Shown: positions 1-8,436, counted from the first letter of the stretch. The stretch: 59,080 nucleotides of DNA from Sphaerobacteraceae bacterium (GCA_007695115.1 REEK01000128.1:1-59080); one strand, 5' to 3'. Numbers and translations are program-made. The notes: generated from the sequence alone by a model not told the origin.

Positions 1-54
1 GCATTAGGCACGCCGCCAGCGTTGTTCCTGAGCCAGGATCAAACTCTCCATCAA
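1..54 (-). rRNA. rrs: 16S ribosomal RNA, 5' end (partial, runs off left edge)
   Basis: Read on the minus strand, this segment contains the universal 16S 5' primer site (AGAGTTTGATCCTGGCTCAG, positions 47-28) followed by the conserved helix sequence AACGCTGGCGGCGTGCCTAA. By alignment to the E. coli 5' end, the mature rRNA should begin near position 54. The rest of the gene, and presumably the rrn operon, lies to the left of the window. Confidence 0.96.
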
Positions 55-61
55 GTTTTTT

Positions 62-100
62 CCGCGAATAATCGCGGTCATGTTGCTCTATGAGCACATG
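62..100 (-). other. rRNA leader hairpins just upstream of 16S
   Basis: Two inverted repeats precede the 16S 5' end: CCGCGA-ATAA-TCGCGG (62-77) and an imperfect repeat at 78-100 (CATGTTGCTC against TGAGCACATG). Structured elements at this position often form part of the pre-16S processing stem or antitermination region. The structure is seen in the sequence; the role is inferred. Confidence 0.5.
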
Positions 101-204
101 GTACCTGCAAGCATCATAAAGATGCCGACAGAAACCAAAGGAATCGTTAAGGACCTCTGACTGTACGAACTACACTTCAATTGTAAAGGTGCTGGTTTCC
201 TGGG

Positions 205-231
205 AGAAGAAAACCCGCCGTATCTGGCGGG
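205..231 (-). terminator. Terminator-like hairpin inside the rRNA leader
   Basis: On the minus strand the stem CCCGCC / GGCGGG (226-231 with 214-219, six-base loop) is followed immediately by TTTTCTTCT. This has the shape of an intrinsic terminator. It lies between the nearest rRNA promoter and 16S, so it could act as an attenuator that antitermination must overcome, or as a block to transcription arriving from upstream. Confidence 0.5.
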
Positions 232-315
232 CGGCACGAAGACTAAGCTGTAGTAGCTACTGTCTCTGGATCGTGCTCACACCTCCCATTGTTGCCATTT
301 GTTGGCGTGACTACT

Positions 316-330
316 GATCTCGTCGAGATC
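316..330. repeat. Perfect 15-bp palindrome in the rRNA leader
   Basis: GATCTCG-T-CGAGATC is a perfect inverted repeat lying about 20 bases downstream of the promoter-proximal -10 element for rRNA. It could be an operator or a leader hairpin; nothing in the sequence identifies a binding protein. Confidence 0.4.
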
Positions 331-348
331 GTGTATGTCAGCCTGAGT

Positions 349-378
349 ATCTTACCCGAAAACGCCACCTCTTGTCAA
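349..378 (-). promoter_or_regulatory. rRNA promoter P1 (closest to 16S)
   Basis: On the minus strand, -35 TTGACA (378-373) and -10 TAAGAT (354-349) are separated by 18 bases. The same two hexamers with the same spacing recur at 458-487, which supports a genuine tandem rRNA promoter array. Confidence 0.75.
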
Positions 379-457
379 GAGTCTCCGTTTTCGGACCCGA
401 GCCACTCTTTCGTGGCTCACCGGCTCGCGGCCGGGCCGGTTCAACCGGCGGAAATCT

Positions 458-487
458 ATCTTACTCGCTCACGGGGCTTTCTGTCAA
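458..487 (-). promoter_or_regulatory. rRNA promoter P2
   Basis: On the minus strand, TTGACA (487-482), an 18-base spacer, then TAAGAT (463-458). The architecture is identical to P1, about 109 bases further upstream of 16S. Confidence 0.75.
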
Positions 488-508
488 GACCATTTTCCAG
501 CAACTCAG

Positions 509-574
509 CGATCTCATTTCGATCCGTTTTTGCTGGGGCCGGCTCCCGGGCGAAGCACCGATCTCGTTTTGATC
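509..574 (-). repeat. Direct repeat of a 16-base motif between rRNA promoters P2 and P3
   Basis: CGATCTCATTTCGATC (509-524) and CGATCTCGTTTTGATC (559-574) differ at two positions and start exactly 50 bases apart, between the two distal rRNA promoters. They could be a duplicated activator site or a relic of promoter duplication; the function is unknown. Confidence 0.5.
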
Positions 575-585
575 AGCGGCTAGTA

Positions 586-614
586 ATACTACTGACAAGG
601 CAGGCCTGTGTCAA
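586..614 (-). promoter_or_regulatory. rRNA promoter P3 (distal)
   Basis: On the minus strand, TTGACA (614-609), a 17-base spacer, then TAGTAT (591-586). Its -10 is less like the other two. The rest of the roughly 400-base gap between the leader and the first plus-strand gene holds only these promoters and repeats; I see no gene there. Confidence 0.6.
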
Positions 615-724
615 GGCGACTTTCAGTAACACTCTCTACTCCTTCTATATAGAGACACTGCACCGGATCAGCTTCGCGGTAAGATGTCATTGGGCGAAGA
701 CCACTCCACGTATGTAGTTCATTC

Positions 725-2374
725 ATGAAGGGTCAAAGGCTGCCAATGGGCAGGTCACGTTGCGCCATACTACTGCTGATATCCGTCTTCGTTCTCGCAT
801 CATCGATCGTGGCTCCGCTGGCACAATCCGTGTCGGCATCGAGCGTTCGTGCCTCCCACTGGATCATCTACGATGTCACCCACGATGCGATGCTCGACAG
901 CACCGGGGCACACCAGCAGATCCCGATGGCGAGCCTTACCAAGGTGATGACCGGACTCCTGGTGGTTGAGACGCTCTCGATGAACCAGCAGATCACCATC
1001 GTTCCCGGAGATCTGGTCGGCGAATCTTCCATATGGGTGCAACCCGGCGATACCTATACAGTGCGCACACTCCTGCACGGGCTGATGATGCGAAGCGGCA
1101 ACGATGCCGCCGCCGCACTGGCGCGAGCTGCCGGAGGAAGTCCCCATCATGAGAGCAGTGCTGCCAGAGACGTATTCATTGACATGATGAACGCGCGCGC
1201 CATGGAACTGGAGATGCAGAACTCCAGCTTCCGTAACCCGCATGGACTGGACGAACCAGGTCACTACGCGTCGGCCCACGATCTCATGCTCCTGACAAAG
1301 GAAGTCATGAACCATCCTTTATTGATGCTACCGTTCGGAGCTACCACGTTCAGAGGCGAGGGATTTACCTTCGAGCACAGCAACCAGCTTCCAAAGCAAT
1401 ACGATGGCGTGCTCGGTGGGAAGACCGGCTGGACCAACAACGCCGGCCTCTGTCTCATCCAGCTGGTTGAGCGGGACGGCCGGACGTTGATCGTCGTCCT
1501 CCTCGGGTCGACGTTCGAGCGCTGGTATCCCGACGCCATCGATCTCCTGGATTACGGCTGGTCGATCCCACCTCCGGCCACCGATGCAGCCAGAGCCGCT
1601 GACACATTCGAGTGGTGGCGAACGCGCACTGATGGCCCGATCGAGCGTGGACTGGATGTCCGGAGCTGGTTCTGGGGCCCCGAACCAGCCAGCGGGGTGC
1701 GCCCAGAGCCGTATCGGGATGCCCCCGATGGGGAACGTCTTGTCCAGTATTTCGACAAGGGACGGATGGAAATCAACGATCCGGACGGATTGATTACCTC
1801 TGGCTGGTATGTGACGGGTGGGCACCTTGCGCGAGAACTGATCAGCGGCAACCGGCAAGTCGGCGATGCCGCATTCATCGACCGTGGACCAGCCCGCGTC
1901 GCCGTTGCCGGAGATGCAGTCTCGGACACGCCGACCTACGCAGACATGGCTGCGCTTCAGGACACGTCACACCAGGTGCCCGGGGCAACTATCAGCCTCG
2001 CATTCACCGCTGAAAACGCAATCCAGCACCGGGCGCGGTTCACCAAACACGATGTCCAGCTACGTGAAATTGCGGCATCAACCGGGCATGGAATCGCGGA
2101 TGTGTTCGATGATTTCCTCGATCGTGAAGGGATCGTGATAGAGCGCGGCCAGGAAGTCGAAGGACCGCTGTTCTCGCCACGCTATGCGATCATCGGATTG
2201 CCGATCACTGAGCCGGTCTGGATGCGGGTTCCCGTTGGCGGAGAATCACAGGATGTGCTGGTGCAATGTTTCGAACGACGCTGCCTGACCTACACCCCAT
2301 CGAATCCCGAGAACTGGCGCGTAGAAATGGGGAATATTGGCCGGCACTATCTGGAGTGGCAACGGCAAAGCTGA
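725..2374 (+). CDS. D-alanyl-D-alanine carboxypeptidase (peptidase S11) with C-terminal extracellular module
   Basis: Penicillin-binding-protein-type D,D-carboxypeptidase that trims peptidoglycan stem peptides outside the membrane. All three active-site motifs are present: SLTK (residues 70-73), SGN (124-126) and KTG (233-235). A hydrophobic signal segment covers about residues 13-36. An ATG eight codons in (749) is an alternative start. The S11 domain ends near residue 280. The last 260 residues form a different module (VQYFDKGRMEIN, PITEPVW, LTYTPSNPENW, GRHYLEW) that recurs in the secreted protein at 10.5-12.2 kb. Total length of 549 aa is longer than usual for the family because of this module. 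The catalytic call is firm; the role of the second module is unknown. Confidence 0.9.
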   Translation: MKGQRLPMGRSRCAILLLISVFVLASSIVAPLAQSVSASSVRASHWIIYDVTHDAMLDSTGAHQQIPMASLTKVMTGLLVVETLSMNQQITIVPGDLVGESSIWVQPGDTYTVRTLLHGLMMRSGNDAAAALARAAGGSPHHESSAARDVFIDMMNARAMELEMQNSSFRNPHGLDEPGHYASAHDLMLLTKEVMNHPLLMLPFGATTFRGEGFTFEHSNQLPKQYDGVLGGKTGWTNNAGLCLIQLVERDGRTLIVVLLGSTFERWYPDAIDLLDYGWSIPPPATDAARAADTFEWWRTRTDGPIERGLDVRSWFWGPEPASGVRPEPYRDAPDGERLVQYFDKGRMEINDPDGLITSGWYVTGGHLARELISGNRQVGDAAFIDRGPARVAVAGDAVSDTPTYADMAALQDTSHQVPGATISLAFTAENAIQHRARFTKHDVQLREIAASTGHGIADVFDDFLDREGIVIERGQEVEGPLFSPRYAIIGLPITEPVWMRVPVGGESQDVLVQCFERRCLTYTPSNPENWRVEMGNIGRHYLEWQRQS

Positions 2375-2614
2375 GTAGGCTCCCTGAACGAACACCTCCG
2401 GCCGTTGCCATCTCGTCACATATCCACCCCTGTACGAACGACAGGCGCAGGTCTGGCGTCGTGCAGTTACGCACTCTCCGCAGAAATCCGCGCATAAAAT
2501 CACTGTACATGTCGCCGCTATCCTGTTAGGCTAGGGAACGTCTCGGGACTCATGCGCGTTCCTGAGACACAGGGGGACTGAAACGTACAGGGGTTGGGCC
2601 AGGGGAGCACCAGG

Positions 2615-3508
2615 GTGCCAATAGTGTCGCGACTTCCGGGGCGCGTACGCGTGGTCGAAGTCGGCCCGCGGGATGGCTTGCAGAACGAGCCGATCCACGT
2701 TGCCACGGAACACAAAACCGCATTTGTCGACAGTTTGTCTGTCGCCGGCTGTCCCGTTGTCGAAGTTACTAGCTTCGTCAGCCCGAAAGCCGTACCTGCG
2801 ATGGCAGACGCAAGCGACGTCTGCCGATCCATCACCCACCACGCAAATGTCCGCTACCCCGTGCTGGTTCCGAACGAGCGCGGTTACGATCGCGCCCGTG
2901 AGGCCGGATGCCGCGCAATCGCGCTCTTCACGTCTGCCTCGGAAACGTTCAGTCAGAACAACGTGAACGCCACCATCGATGAAACATTCGCGCGCTTTCG
3001 TCCCATTGTGGAACGCGCGCAGCTGGATGGTGTCTGGATCAGGGGCTACGTGTCCACGGCAACCAACTGCCCATACACCGGCGATGTTGAACCGGAAGAC
3101 GCAGTGCGCGTTGCCGAGCGATTGTTCGAGATCGGCTGCCACGAAGTGGCCCTGGCGGATACGCTCGGCCGGGCAACGCCACTCCAGATGAACGCACTTC
3201 TGGAGCTGGCCTGCCAGCGCATGCCCGTGGAACGGCTGGCCCTGCACCTGCACGATACCGATGGCCTGGCCATCGCCAATGTCATGATCGGCCTGGATCA
3301 TGGCATCACGACGTTCGATGCCGCGGCCGGCGGCCTCGGTGGTTGTCCGTTTGCTCCTGGAGCAGCCGGAAACCTGGCAACAGAGAAACTCCTCAAGCTC
3401 GTACACGGGCTGGGAATTGAAACAGGAATTGATGAAATCGGCGTATTGAACGCAATAGCTCAGCTTCGCGCGGTTTATCCGGAGATCGGATATCGACATG
3501 CCGCGTGA
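2615..3508 (+). CDS. mvaB: Hydroxymethylglutaryl-CoA lyase
   Basis: TIM-barrel lyase of the HMGL family that splits HMG-CoA into acetyl-CoA and acetoacetate, the last step of leucine degradation. Family hallmarks are visible: VGPRDGLQNE near the N terminus (substrate and metal Arg-Asp), the metal-binding LALHLHDTDG, and the Cys-containing signature GGLGGCPFAPGAAGN. I chose GTG 2615, which has AGGGGAG seven bases upstream and gives 297 aa, the usual length. A TTG at 2594 is in frame but has no better ribosome site. No other leucine-pathway genes are adjacent. A related aldolase specificity cannot be fully excluded. Confidence 0.88.
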   Translation: MPIVSRLPGRVRVVEVGPRDGLQNEPIHVATEHKTAFVDSLSVAGCPVVEVTSFVSPKAVPAMADASDVCRSITHHANVRYPVLVPNERGYDRAREAGCRAIALFTSASETFSQNNVNATIDETFARFRPIVERAQLDGVWIRGYVSTATNCPYTGDVEPEDAVRVAERLFEIGCHEVALADTLGRATPLQMNALLELACQRMPVERLALHLHDTDGLAIANVMIGLDHGITTFDAAAGGLGGCPFAPGAAGNLATEKLLKLVHGLGIETGIDEIGVLNAIAQLRAVYPEIGYRHAA

Positions 3509-3607
3509 ATGTGCCTGCCCGGACGTTCGAGACCGCATGTTCAATGATGAACACGAATGGGTCACGAACCGTGTCGGCTCCGGGCGAGCAGCAGAAAGGA
3601 TGCAGCG

Positions 3608-4303
3608 TTGACCTTCTTCCCGTACCTGAAGCCAGAAGGCCGCACGGGATCCATTGACGATCGTCTTGGAGATAGCCGGACGAGCCGATGGTTCTCGCCG
3701 GAGACGTCTGACAACCGGCCTGCGGAGCGTCCCCAGATAGACCTGATCGGTGAGGCCGTGGCACTGGGACCACTCAATGCCGATTTGCTCGACAAATATC
3801 AGAACTGGTTGAGCTATTACGGCGAAGATCGTGAGCTTCCCGGCGCAGCGTTCGACTCGGTCGACATCGAATTCGAGTTCTCGCCAGATTTCGGCGATAG
3901 TGAAGATATCTACTTCACGGTCTACGAACTCGGTAGCTGGCGAGCGATCGGCGGCGCCGCGCTGACCGAGATCGACTACGGTGATCAGGTTGCTGAATTC
4001 TCGCTGATTATCGGAGAGTCGGACTGCCGTGGCAGAGGCTATGGCAGCGAATCGACCCGGCTCGTGCTCGATTACGCATTTAACGCGCTTGGCCTGCATC
4101 ACGTGATGCTGAGCGTGTTCGAGTACAACTACTCCGCCCGCGGGGCCTTTCAGCGCGCGGGATTCCGGGAGTTCAGCCGACGACGGGACTGCCATCTCGA
4201 AGGTGCCCGGCTATGGGACGAGATCTACATGGGCTGTGTGGCTGGAGATTTCAACCAGCTCCTCGGCGAGGGACTGCGTTCCACCGGCGATCTCAACGCC
4301 TGA
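3608..4303 (+). CDS. GNAT family N-acetyltransferase
   Basis: The C-terminal half is a GNAT acyl-CoA-binding fold. It contains the acetyl-CoA loop CRGRGYG, a following helix LVLDYAF, and the typical NYSARGAFQRAGFREFSRRR segment of the RimJ/RimL-like group. The substrate (small molecule or protein N terminus) cannot be told. A TTG at 3608 preceded by GAAAGGA is the favoured start. An upstream ATG at 3557 is in frame but lacks a ribosome site. It ends just before a strong bidirectional terminator. Confidence 0.8.
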   Translation: MTFFPYLKPEGRTGSIDDRLGDSRTSRWFSPETSDNRPAERPQIDLIGEAVALGPLNADLLDKYQNWLSYYGEDRELPGAAFDSVDIEFEFSPDFGDSEDIYFTVYELGSWRAIGGAALTEIDYGDQVAEFSLIIGESDCRGRGYGSESTRLVLDYAFNALGLHHVMLSVFEYNYSARGAFQRAGFREFSRRRDCHLEGARLWDEIYMGCVAGDFNQLLGEGLRSTGDLNA

Positions 4304-4331
4304 TCCGAACCAGAATTCAGAAGAGCTAAGA

Positions 4332-4363
4332 AAGCCCGGCGACTAATTCATGTCGCCGGGCTT
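4332..4363. terminator. Bidirectional intrinsic terminator
   Basis: Perfect 12-bp stem AAGCCCGGCGAC / GTCGCCGGGCTT with an eight-base loop. It sits between the convergent acetyltransferase and HTH genes, so it can serve both strands. Confidence 0.8.
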
Positions 4364-4371
4364 CTGCGTCA

Positions 4372-4617
4372 CTAGACCACCTGATGACGCTCGTGTTGAC
4401 CGACGTTCGCTGGCTCCCGTGTGGCTAGCCATTCGAGCACGGCCGCTCGAGGGATATCGATCGTTGATCCACCGAACTTCCGTGCCTTCAACCGATTGCT
4501 GGACACTTCGTGGTTGATGAAGCCCACACTGGTTCCAAGCAGATCTGCCAGTTCCCGCGGCCGGTAATATTGCTGACGCAACAGCTCCTCGGCTCGCTTT
4601 CGACGAAGTCGAACCAT
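4372..4617 (-). CDS. Small excisionase-like helix-turn-helix protein A
   Basis: 81-aa DNA-binding protein of the excisionase/MerR-like HTH_17 type. It contains YYRPRELADLLGTSVGFINHEV as the HTH and wing, followed by IDIPRAAVLEWLATRE. ATG 4617 is chosen because AAAGGAGG lies just upstream on the minus strand. A longer reading from 4659 has no ribosome site. It is a paralogue of the next gene upstream, with which it shares pattern xLAxLLxxSxxFIxxEV and DIPRxxVLxWL. No integrase or phage gene is nearby, so it is more likely a stand-alone regulator than a prophage excisionase. Confidence 0.75.
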   Translation of the reverse strand: MVRLRRKRAEELLRQQYYRPRELADLLGTSVGFINHEVSSNRLKARKFGGSTIDIPRAAVLEWLATREPANVGQHERHQVV

Positions 4618-4733
4618 GACTGGCCTCCTTTCAGAGACCGGAGGCAAGTGCCTCCACAACTGGATGAGCTGAATAACGTTATGTCTATAATAGTCCGGTC
4701 GCGGGTGATTGTCCAGATGGAATTATGGAAACT

Positions 4734-4949
4734 CTACTCTGACGCTTCCTCACGGCGCTTCAGCCATGCCAGGACGGAATCCCGCGGGATATCCACGATG
4801 TCATTACCTATCTTCAGACCATCGAGCTCACCCTTGTGGACTTCCTGTGCGATGAACGCCTCGCTCATATTGAGCAGCTCGGCCAGCTCGGCCGGAGTGA
4901 ACGTCTCCTGATGCATGAGCCTCGCGGCCCAGTTCTCGTGTGCAGTCAT
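4734..4949 (-). CDS. Small excisionase-like helix-turn-helix protein B
   Basis: 71-aa paralogue of the gene at 4372-4617, with the HTH TPAELAELLNMSEAFIAQEV followed by IVDIPRDSVLAWLKRREE. The ATG at 4949 is used because the similarity to the paralogue begins right after it; upstream in-frame sequence is unrelated. It sits 58 bases downstream of a small membrane protein gene on the same strand, so the three may form one transcript. Target and function are unknown. Confidence 0.7.
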   Translation of the reverse strand: MTAHENWAARLMHQETFTPAELAELLNMSEAFIAQEVHKGELDGLKIGNDIVDIPRDSVLAWLKRREEASE

Positions 4950-5007
4950 AGCGATGGTTGCTCTTTCTTGATCAAACGAAACTCCGGAGCGACACCGCTG
5001 CCGCCCA

Positions 5008-5190
5008 TTAGCCAGAGTTTCGCGATTCCCATGCCGTAAACAGGAGTTCACGTGCGGTATCCTCCGACAAATCACCGTACAGCAGTGTTAGCGTGAACAT
5101 GGCCAGACAGCTCAAGACCACGCAGACCAACACAATCCCGGCAATAGCAGCAACCCAGATCCACGGATTCTTCTTGATGTCTTCGGGCAT
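5008..5190 (-). CDS. Small single-span membrane protein
   Basis: 60-aa protein with one clear hydrophobic segment (WVAAIAGIVLVCVVLSCLAMF) after a short polar N terminus, and a charged C-terminal tail. ATG 5190 is preceded by GAGGAGG on the minus strand. Unrecognised family. It heads a possible operon with the two small HTH genes. Confidence 0.55.
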   Translation of the reverse strand: MPEDIKKNPWIWVAAIAGIVLVCVVLSCLAMFTLTLLYGDLSEDTARELLFTAWESRNSG

Positions 5191-5305
5191 CCCGGCCTCC
5201 TCGATCAACGCGCGGATCGCACCCGCATGAAATGACTATCTGTCTCCAATCTAGCGATTGACGGGGAACAGGCTGGTTCCCGGGCGCGAACAGTCCGGAG
5301 AATAG

Positions 5306-5333
5306 TTCGACTGCTTCGAATCTCTGCTATCCT
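5306..5333 (+). promoter_or_regulatory. Candidate promoter of the MFS gene
   Basis: TTCGAC (5306-5311), a 16-base spacer, then TATCCT (5328-5333) preceded by TGC, about 25 bases upstream of the GTG start. TATCCT is also seen upstream of the HMG-CoA lyase gene near 2519. It is a moderate match only. Confidence 0.35.
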
Positions 5334-5357
5334 GTTTCGGCCATACCGACACTGTGG

Positions 5358-6662
5358 GTGGTTCCGATCGGGAATGGAGCGTTCAGGATCTCGTCGAACA
5401 GCGATTCACCAGAACAGAAACCCGCGCGGGCAGCCGAGCAAGTCGTGGTCCGGGCTGGCTGGCGGCAGATGTTCTCTGCTCTCAGCCACCGGGAATTCCG
5501 GGTGCTCTGGTTCGGCATGCTTCCAAGCATGTTCGCGCTGCAGATGGGGTCTGTGGTCATCGGGTTCGTCGCCTATGACATCTCCGGAATCGCTGCCGTA
5601 CTGGGCATCATTGCCGCCGGGATGGGCATCCCGATGTTCAGCCTCTCGCTCATCGGCGGGGTGGTGGCCGATCGAGTCCGCAAGCGGAACGTCATTCTCT
5701 TCAGTCAGCTTGCGATCGGAATCGCTGTCACGCTGATAGGCGTCCTGATCCTGACCGATCTCATCGAGATATGGCATCTGGTGGTGATGGCGCTCATCCA
5801 GGGCACAGCCTTCGCCTTCAATATGCCCGCCAGACAGGCCTACATTGCTGAAGTGGTCCCGCGTGATGCACTGATGAACGCGGTAGCGCTCAACAACGCC
5901 GGGATGAGTATGTCCCGTATCGCCGGCCCGGCCGCAGCCGGACTGCTGATGAGTATTCCGGCGATCGGCTCCGGTGGTGTCTTCCTGCTGATGGGCTCGA
6001 TGTACGCCATCGCGATCACCGCCCTTTTCTGGGTACCACCCGGGACTGCCCACCCAAGCAGACATTCCGGCATTCATCAACTCAAGGACGGCCTGAGCTA
6101 CGTCAAGAACCATCCGGTGCTGCGAATTCTCCTGCTGCTGGCGCTGGCACCGATCGTTCTGGGAATGCCATATGTCCAGATCATGCCGGTCTTCGCGGAA
6201 GACGTTTTCGACGTCGGAGCATCCGGCCTCGGGACATTGATGGCCCTCAACGGAGTCGGCGCATTGATCGGCTCGCTGATCATCGCCTCAGCCGGCAATG
6301 TCGAGCGCCGCGGGTTACTGCAACTCGGACTGGGCGTCACTTTCGGGGTCAGTCTGGCGATCTTCGCCTTCAGCCCGTCATACATTCTGGCGCTGGTGGC
6401 GATCGTGGTAGTCGGCGGAGCTGGTTCCGGCTACATGACGCTGAACAACACATTGCTGATCATGAATGCTGGTCCGGAGTATCACGGGCGGGTGATGAGT
6501 CTGGGGATGATGTCGTTCTCGATGATGCCGCTCGGCAGCGTGCCGGTATCCTGGATCGTCGACCAGGTTGGTGCGCCGATCACCATCGGTGTTGCCGGAA
6601 TCGGGCTTGCTGTGGTGGTCGGAATCGTCGCCATATTGAGCGAGAACTATCGAAAGATCTAG
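5358..6662 (+). CDS. MFS transporter, MFS_3/EntS-like exporter
   Basis: 434-aa inner-membrane protein with about 12 hydrophobic segments. The first half carries the MFS signature loop (GGVVADRVRKRNVIL) between helices 2 and 3, followed by the helix-4 region with FNMPARQAYIAEVVPRDALMNAVALN, typical of the TCR/EntS-like MFS_3 exporters. The N-terminal about 30 residues are polar and may be mis-started. A GTG at 5358 is the longest start. Proton-driven export of a small molecule (siderophore or drug) is the family expectation; the substrate is unknown. No biosynthetic cluster adjoins it. Confidence 0.85.
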   Translation: MVPIGNGAFRISSNSDSPEQKPARAAEQVVVRAGWRQMFSALSHREFRVLWFGMLPSMFALQMGSVVIGFVAYDISGIAAVLGIIAAGMGIPMFSLSLIGGVVADRVRKRNVILFSQLAIGIAVTLIGVLILTDLIEIWHLVVMALIQGTAFAFNMPARQAYIAEVVPRDALMNAVALNNAGMSMSRIAGPAAAGLLMSIPAIGSGGVFLLMGSMYAIAITALFWVPPGTAHPSRHSGIHQLKDGLSYVKNHPVLRILLLLALAPIVLGMPYVQIMPVFAEDVFDVGASGLGTLMALNGVGALIGSLIIASAGNVERRGLLQLGLGVTFGVSLAIFAFSPSYILALVAIVVVGGAGSGYMTLNNTLLIMNAGPEYHGRVMSLGMMSFSMMPLGSVPVSWIVDQVGAPITIGVAGIGLAVVVGIVAILSENYRKI

Positions 6663-6823
6663 GCAGCACGACTGTCGGAGGGTCAGCTCTGCAGCGTTCG
6701 CGACTTTGCTATGCTCCATGGTCAGGCCGGTTCGGCAACAACATCTGTGATGACTGACAAAAAGTCCGTAGAATCACTCCGAGTCCTCGATCATCTTTCA
6801 TGCTGGAAAGGTCAATACGGAAA

Positions 6824-7129
6824 ATGACTGCTATTCCTTCAATGCTCAAGAACCTGATCGGCTCCGGCCAATCGTCAGATCAGAACGAAGATCTCGTCCT
6901 CGGCCTTCCACTGGAAGCCGAAGACAGGACGATCTATCCCGTCTTTCGACAGGCTGTTGCCCCGGGAGATGAAAGAACCTCGCCGCGGCAGGTCGGATAT
7001 CTGGAAGTCTCCGACGAACGCAGCGATTACACCTCGCTCGAACCGGATCCGAAACCGATGCTGCTGATTCCAGTGGTGGCAGTGCTGATCCTGATTGCCC
7101 TGTTTCTGATCCGTCGCGCATCACGGTAG
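6824..7129 (+). CDS. Hypothetical C-terminal-anchored membrane protein
   Basis: 101-aa protein of unrecognised family: a polar, acidic N-terminal domain and one C-terminal transmembrane segment (LLIPVVAVLILIALFLI) ending in RRASR, i.e. a tail-anchored layout with the bulk in the cytoplasm. The start is uncertain: ATG 6824 follows GGAAAGG at some distance, and ATG 6800 is also in frame. Confidence 0.5.
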   Translation: MTAIPSMLKNLIGSGQSSDQNEDLVLGLPLEAEDRTIYPVFRQAVAPGDERTSPRQVGYLEVSDERSDYTSLEPDPKPMLLIPVVAVLILIALFLIRRASR

Positions 7130-7210
7130 ACGCGCATCTGGCGGCTATATCTGGTAGTCTGCTCACGTTATTACGATGGCGCGCCACCTCGGAAGGAACC
7201 AGCAGCACTG

Positions 7211-7603
7211 ATGCTCGATGCCAAAATACGGGACATTCTGGAGAAGACCTACTTCGGTGTTCTCGCCACGATTAACAAAGATGGAACACCTCAGCAGACA
7301 GTGATGTGGTACGAACTGATTGGCGACCGCATCATGATGAACACGGAAGCAGGGCGGCTCAAGGAGCACAACCTGAACCGTGATCCCAGGGTCTCGGTCT
7401 GCATCGAAGACAAGTACAACTACGTCACGCTGTCTGGCCGGGCAACCCTCGATTATGATCCAGAACGCTCCCAGGCTGACATCGCTCGACTGGCTCGCCG
7501 GTACCATCAACCAGAGAAAGCCGAACAACTCGTCGACAGTTTCCAGAAGGAAAAGCGGATTACGATCTGGATCGACATCGAGAACGTGGTCACGAAGTTC
7601 TGA
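7211..7603 (+). CDS. PPOX-class F420-dependent oxidoreductase
   Basis: 130-aa split-barrel flavin/F420-binding protein. The opening FGVLATINKDGTPQQTVMWYELIGDRIMMNT and the later YVTLSGRATL match the Rv1155-type PPOX family that uses reduced F420. It lies 41 bases upstream of the F420 ligase gene cofE, which supports F420 rather than FMN as cofactor. The physiological substrate is unknown. A GGAAGGA ribosome site is 13 bases upstream. Confidence 0.82.
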   Translation: MLDAKIRDILEKTYFGVLATINKDGTPQQTVMWYELIGDRIMMNTEAGRLKEHNLNRDPRVSVCIEDKYNYVTLSGRATLDYDPERSQADIARLARRYHQPEKAEQLVDSFQKEKRITIWIDIENVVTKF

Positions 7604-7644
7604 TCCCCGACCGGGCAGACACAGGTGAGGAGACGACCGCTGTC

Positions 7645-8403
7645 ATGGCAGCAGATATTCGAGTTCTCGGAGTTGATGGTATTCCGGAGGCACGCGCCGG
7701 AGACGATAGCGCCCAGCTGGTGATCGATGGCCTGAACCATTCCGGCATCACGCTGGAAGATAACGACGTCGTGGTTGTCACGCACAAGCTGGTCTCCAAA
7801 GCGGAGGACCGGCTGGTCGATCTGCGCACCATTACTCCATCGGCCTTTGCAGAACGGCTGGCCAGCCAGTACGAAAAAGACCCCCGGCAGATCGAGGTCG
7901 TGCTTCAGCAGAGCACCCGGATCGTCAAGATGGATCGGGGCGTGATTATCGCCGAGACGCCCCACGGGTTCATCTGCGCTAACGCCGCGGTGGATGCCTC
8001 CAACGCGCCGGAGTCCGAGCATGTAGTCTTGCTACCGCTCGATCCAGATGCCACTGCTCAACAGATTCGAACCCGACTCCAGCAGGAAAGCGGCAAACAG
8101 ATCGCCGTGATCATCACTGACTCCTTCGGTCGACCCTGGCGAGCCGGGATCATCAATATCGCCATCGGCGTGGCCGGGATGTCGCCATTTCATGACTATC
8201 GTGGCGAGTACGACGAGCACGGCTACGAGCTGCGGGCAACCGTTATCGCCGCGGCCGACGAACTCGCCTCTGCCGCAGAGCTGGTGATGGGCAAGCTCGA
8301 CCGGCGGCCAGTTGCTGTTGTCCGGGGGTATGATTACGCACACAGCGATACCGCAAGCGGCCGGGAACTGGTAATGGATCCAGCCAAGGATCTCTTCCGA
8401 TAG
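7645..8403 (+). CDS. cofE: Coenzyme F420:L-glutamate ligase CofE
   Basis: Adds the first gamma-linked glutamates to F420-0 using GTP. The 252-aa length is typical. Family features include VVVTHKLVSKAEDR near the N terminus, ITDSFGRPWRAGIINIAIGVAGMSP in the centre, and the C-terminal ELASAAELVMGKLDRRPVAVVRGY. There is no FbiB-type nitroreductase extension. It follows a PPOX gene closely, and two more F420-type reductases are encoded in the window, so the cofactor is clearly used here. Other F420 biosynthesis genes are not in the window. Confidence 0.92.
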   Translation: MAADIRVLGVDGIPEARAGDDSAQLVIDGLNHSGITLEDNDVVVVTHKLVSKAEDRLVDLRTITPSAFAERLASQYEKDPRQIEVVLQQSTRIVKMDRGVIIAETPHGFICANAAVDASNAPESEHVVLLPLDPDATAQQIRTRLQQESGKQIAVIITDSFGRPWRAGIINIAIGVAGMSPFHDYRGEYDEHGYELRATVIAAADELASAAELVMGKLDRRPVAVVRGYDYAHSDTASGRELVMDPAKDLFR

Positions 8404-8436
8404 CTGGCCCGGTTGAACCGCAGGAGGTGACGTTCC

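Noticed and set aside
289-717. 142-codon open frame on the plus strand in the rRNA upstream region
   Set aside because: It lies across three minus-strand rRNA promoters and their repeats, has no ribosome site and reads as low-complexity.
2531-4195. 554-codon open frame antisense to the HMG-CoA lyase and acetyltransferase genes
   Set aside because: It is a shadow frame; the plus-strand genes have clear family motifs, while this translation has none.
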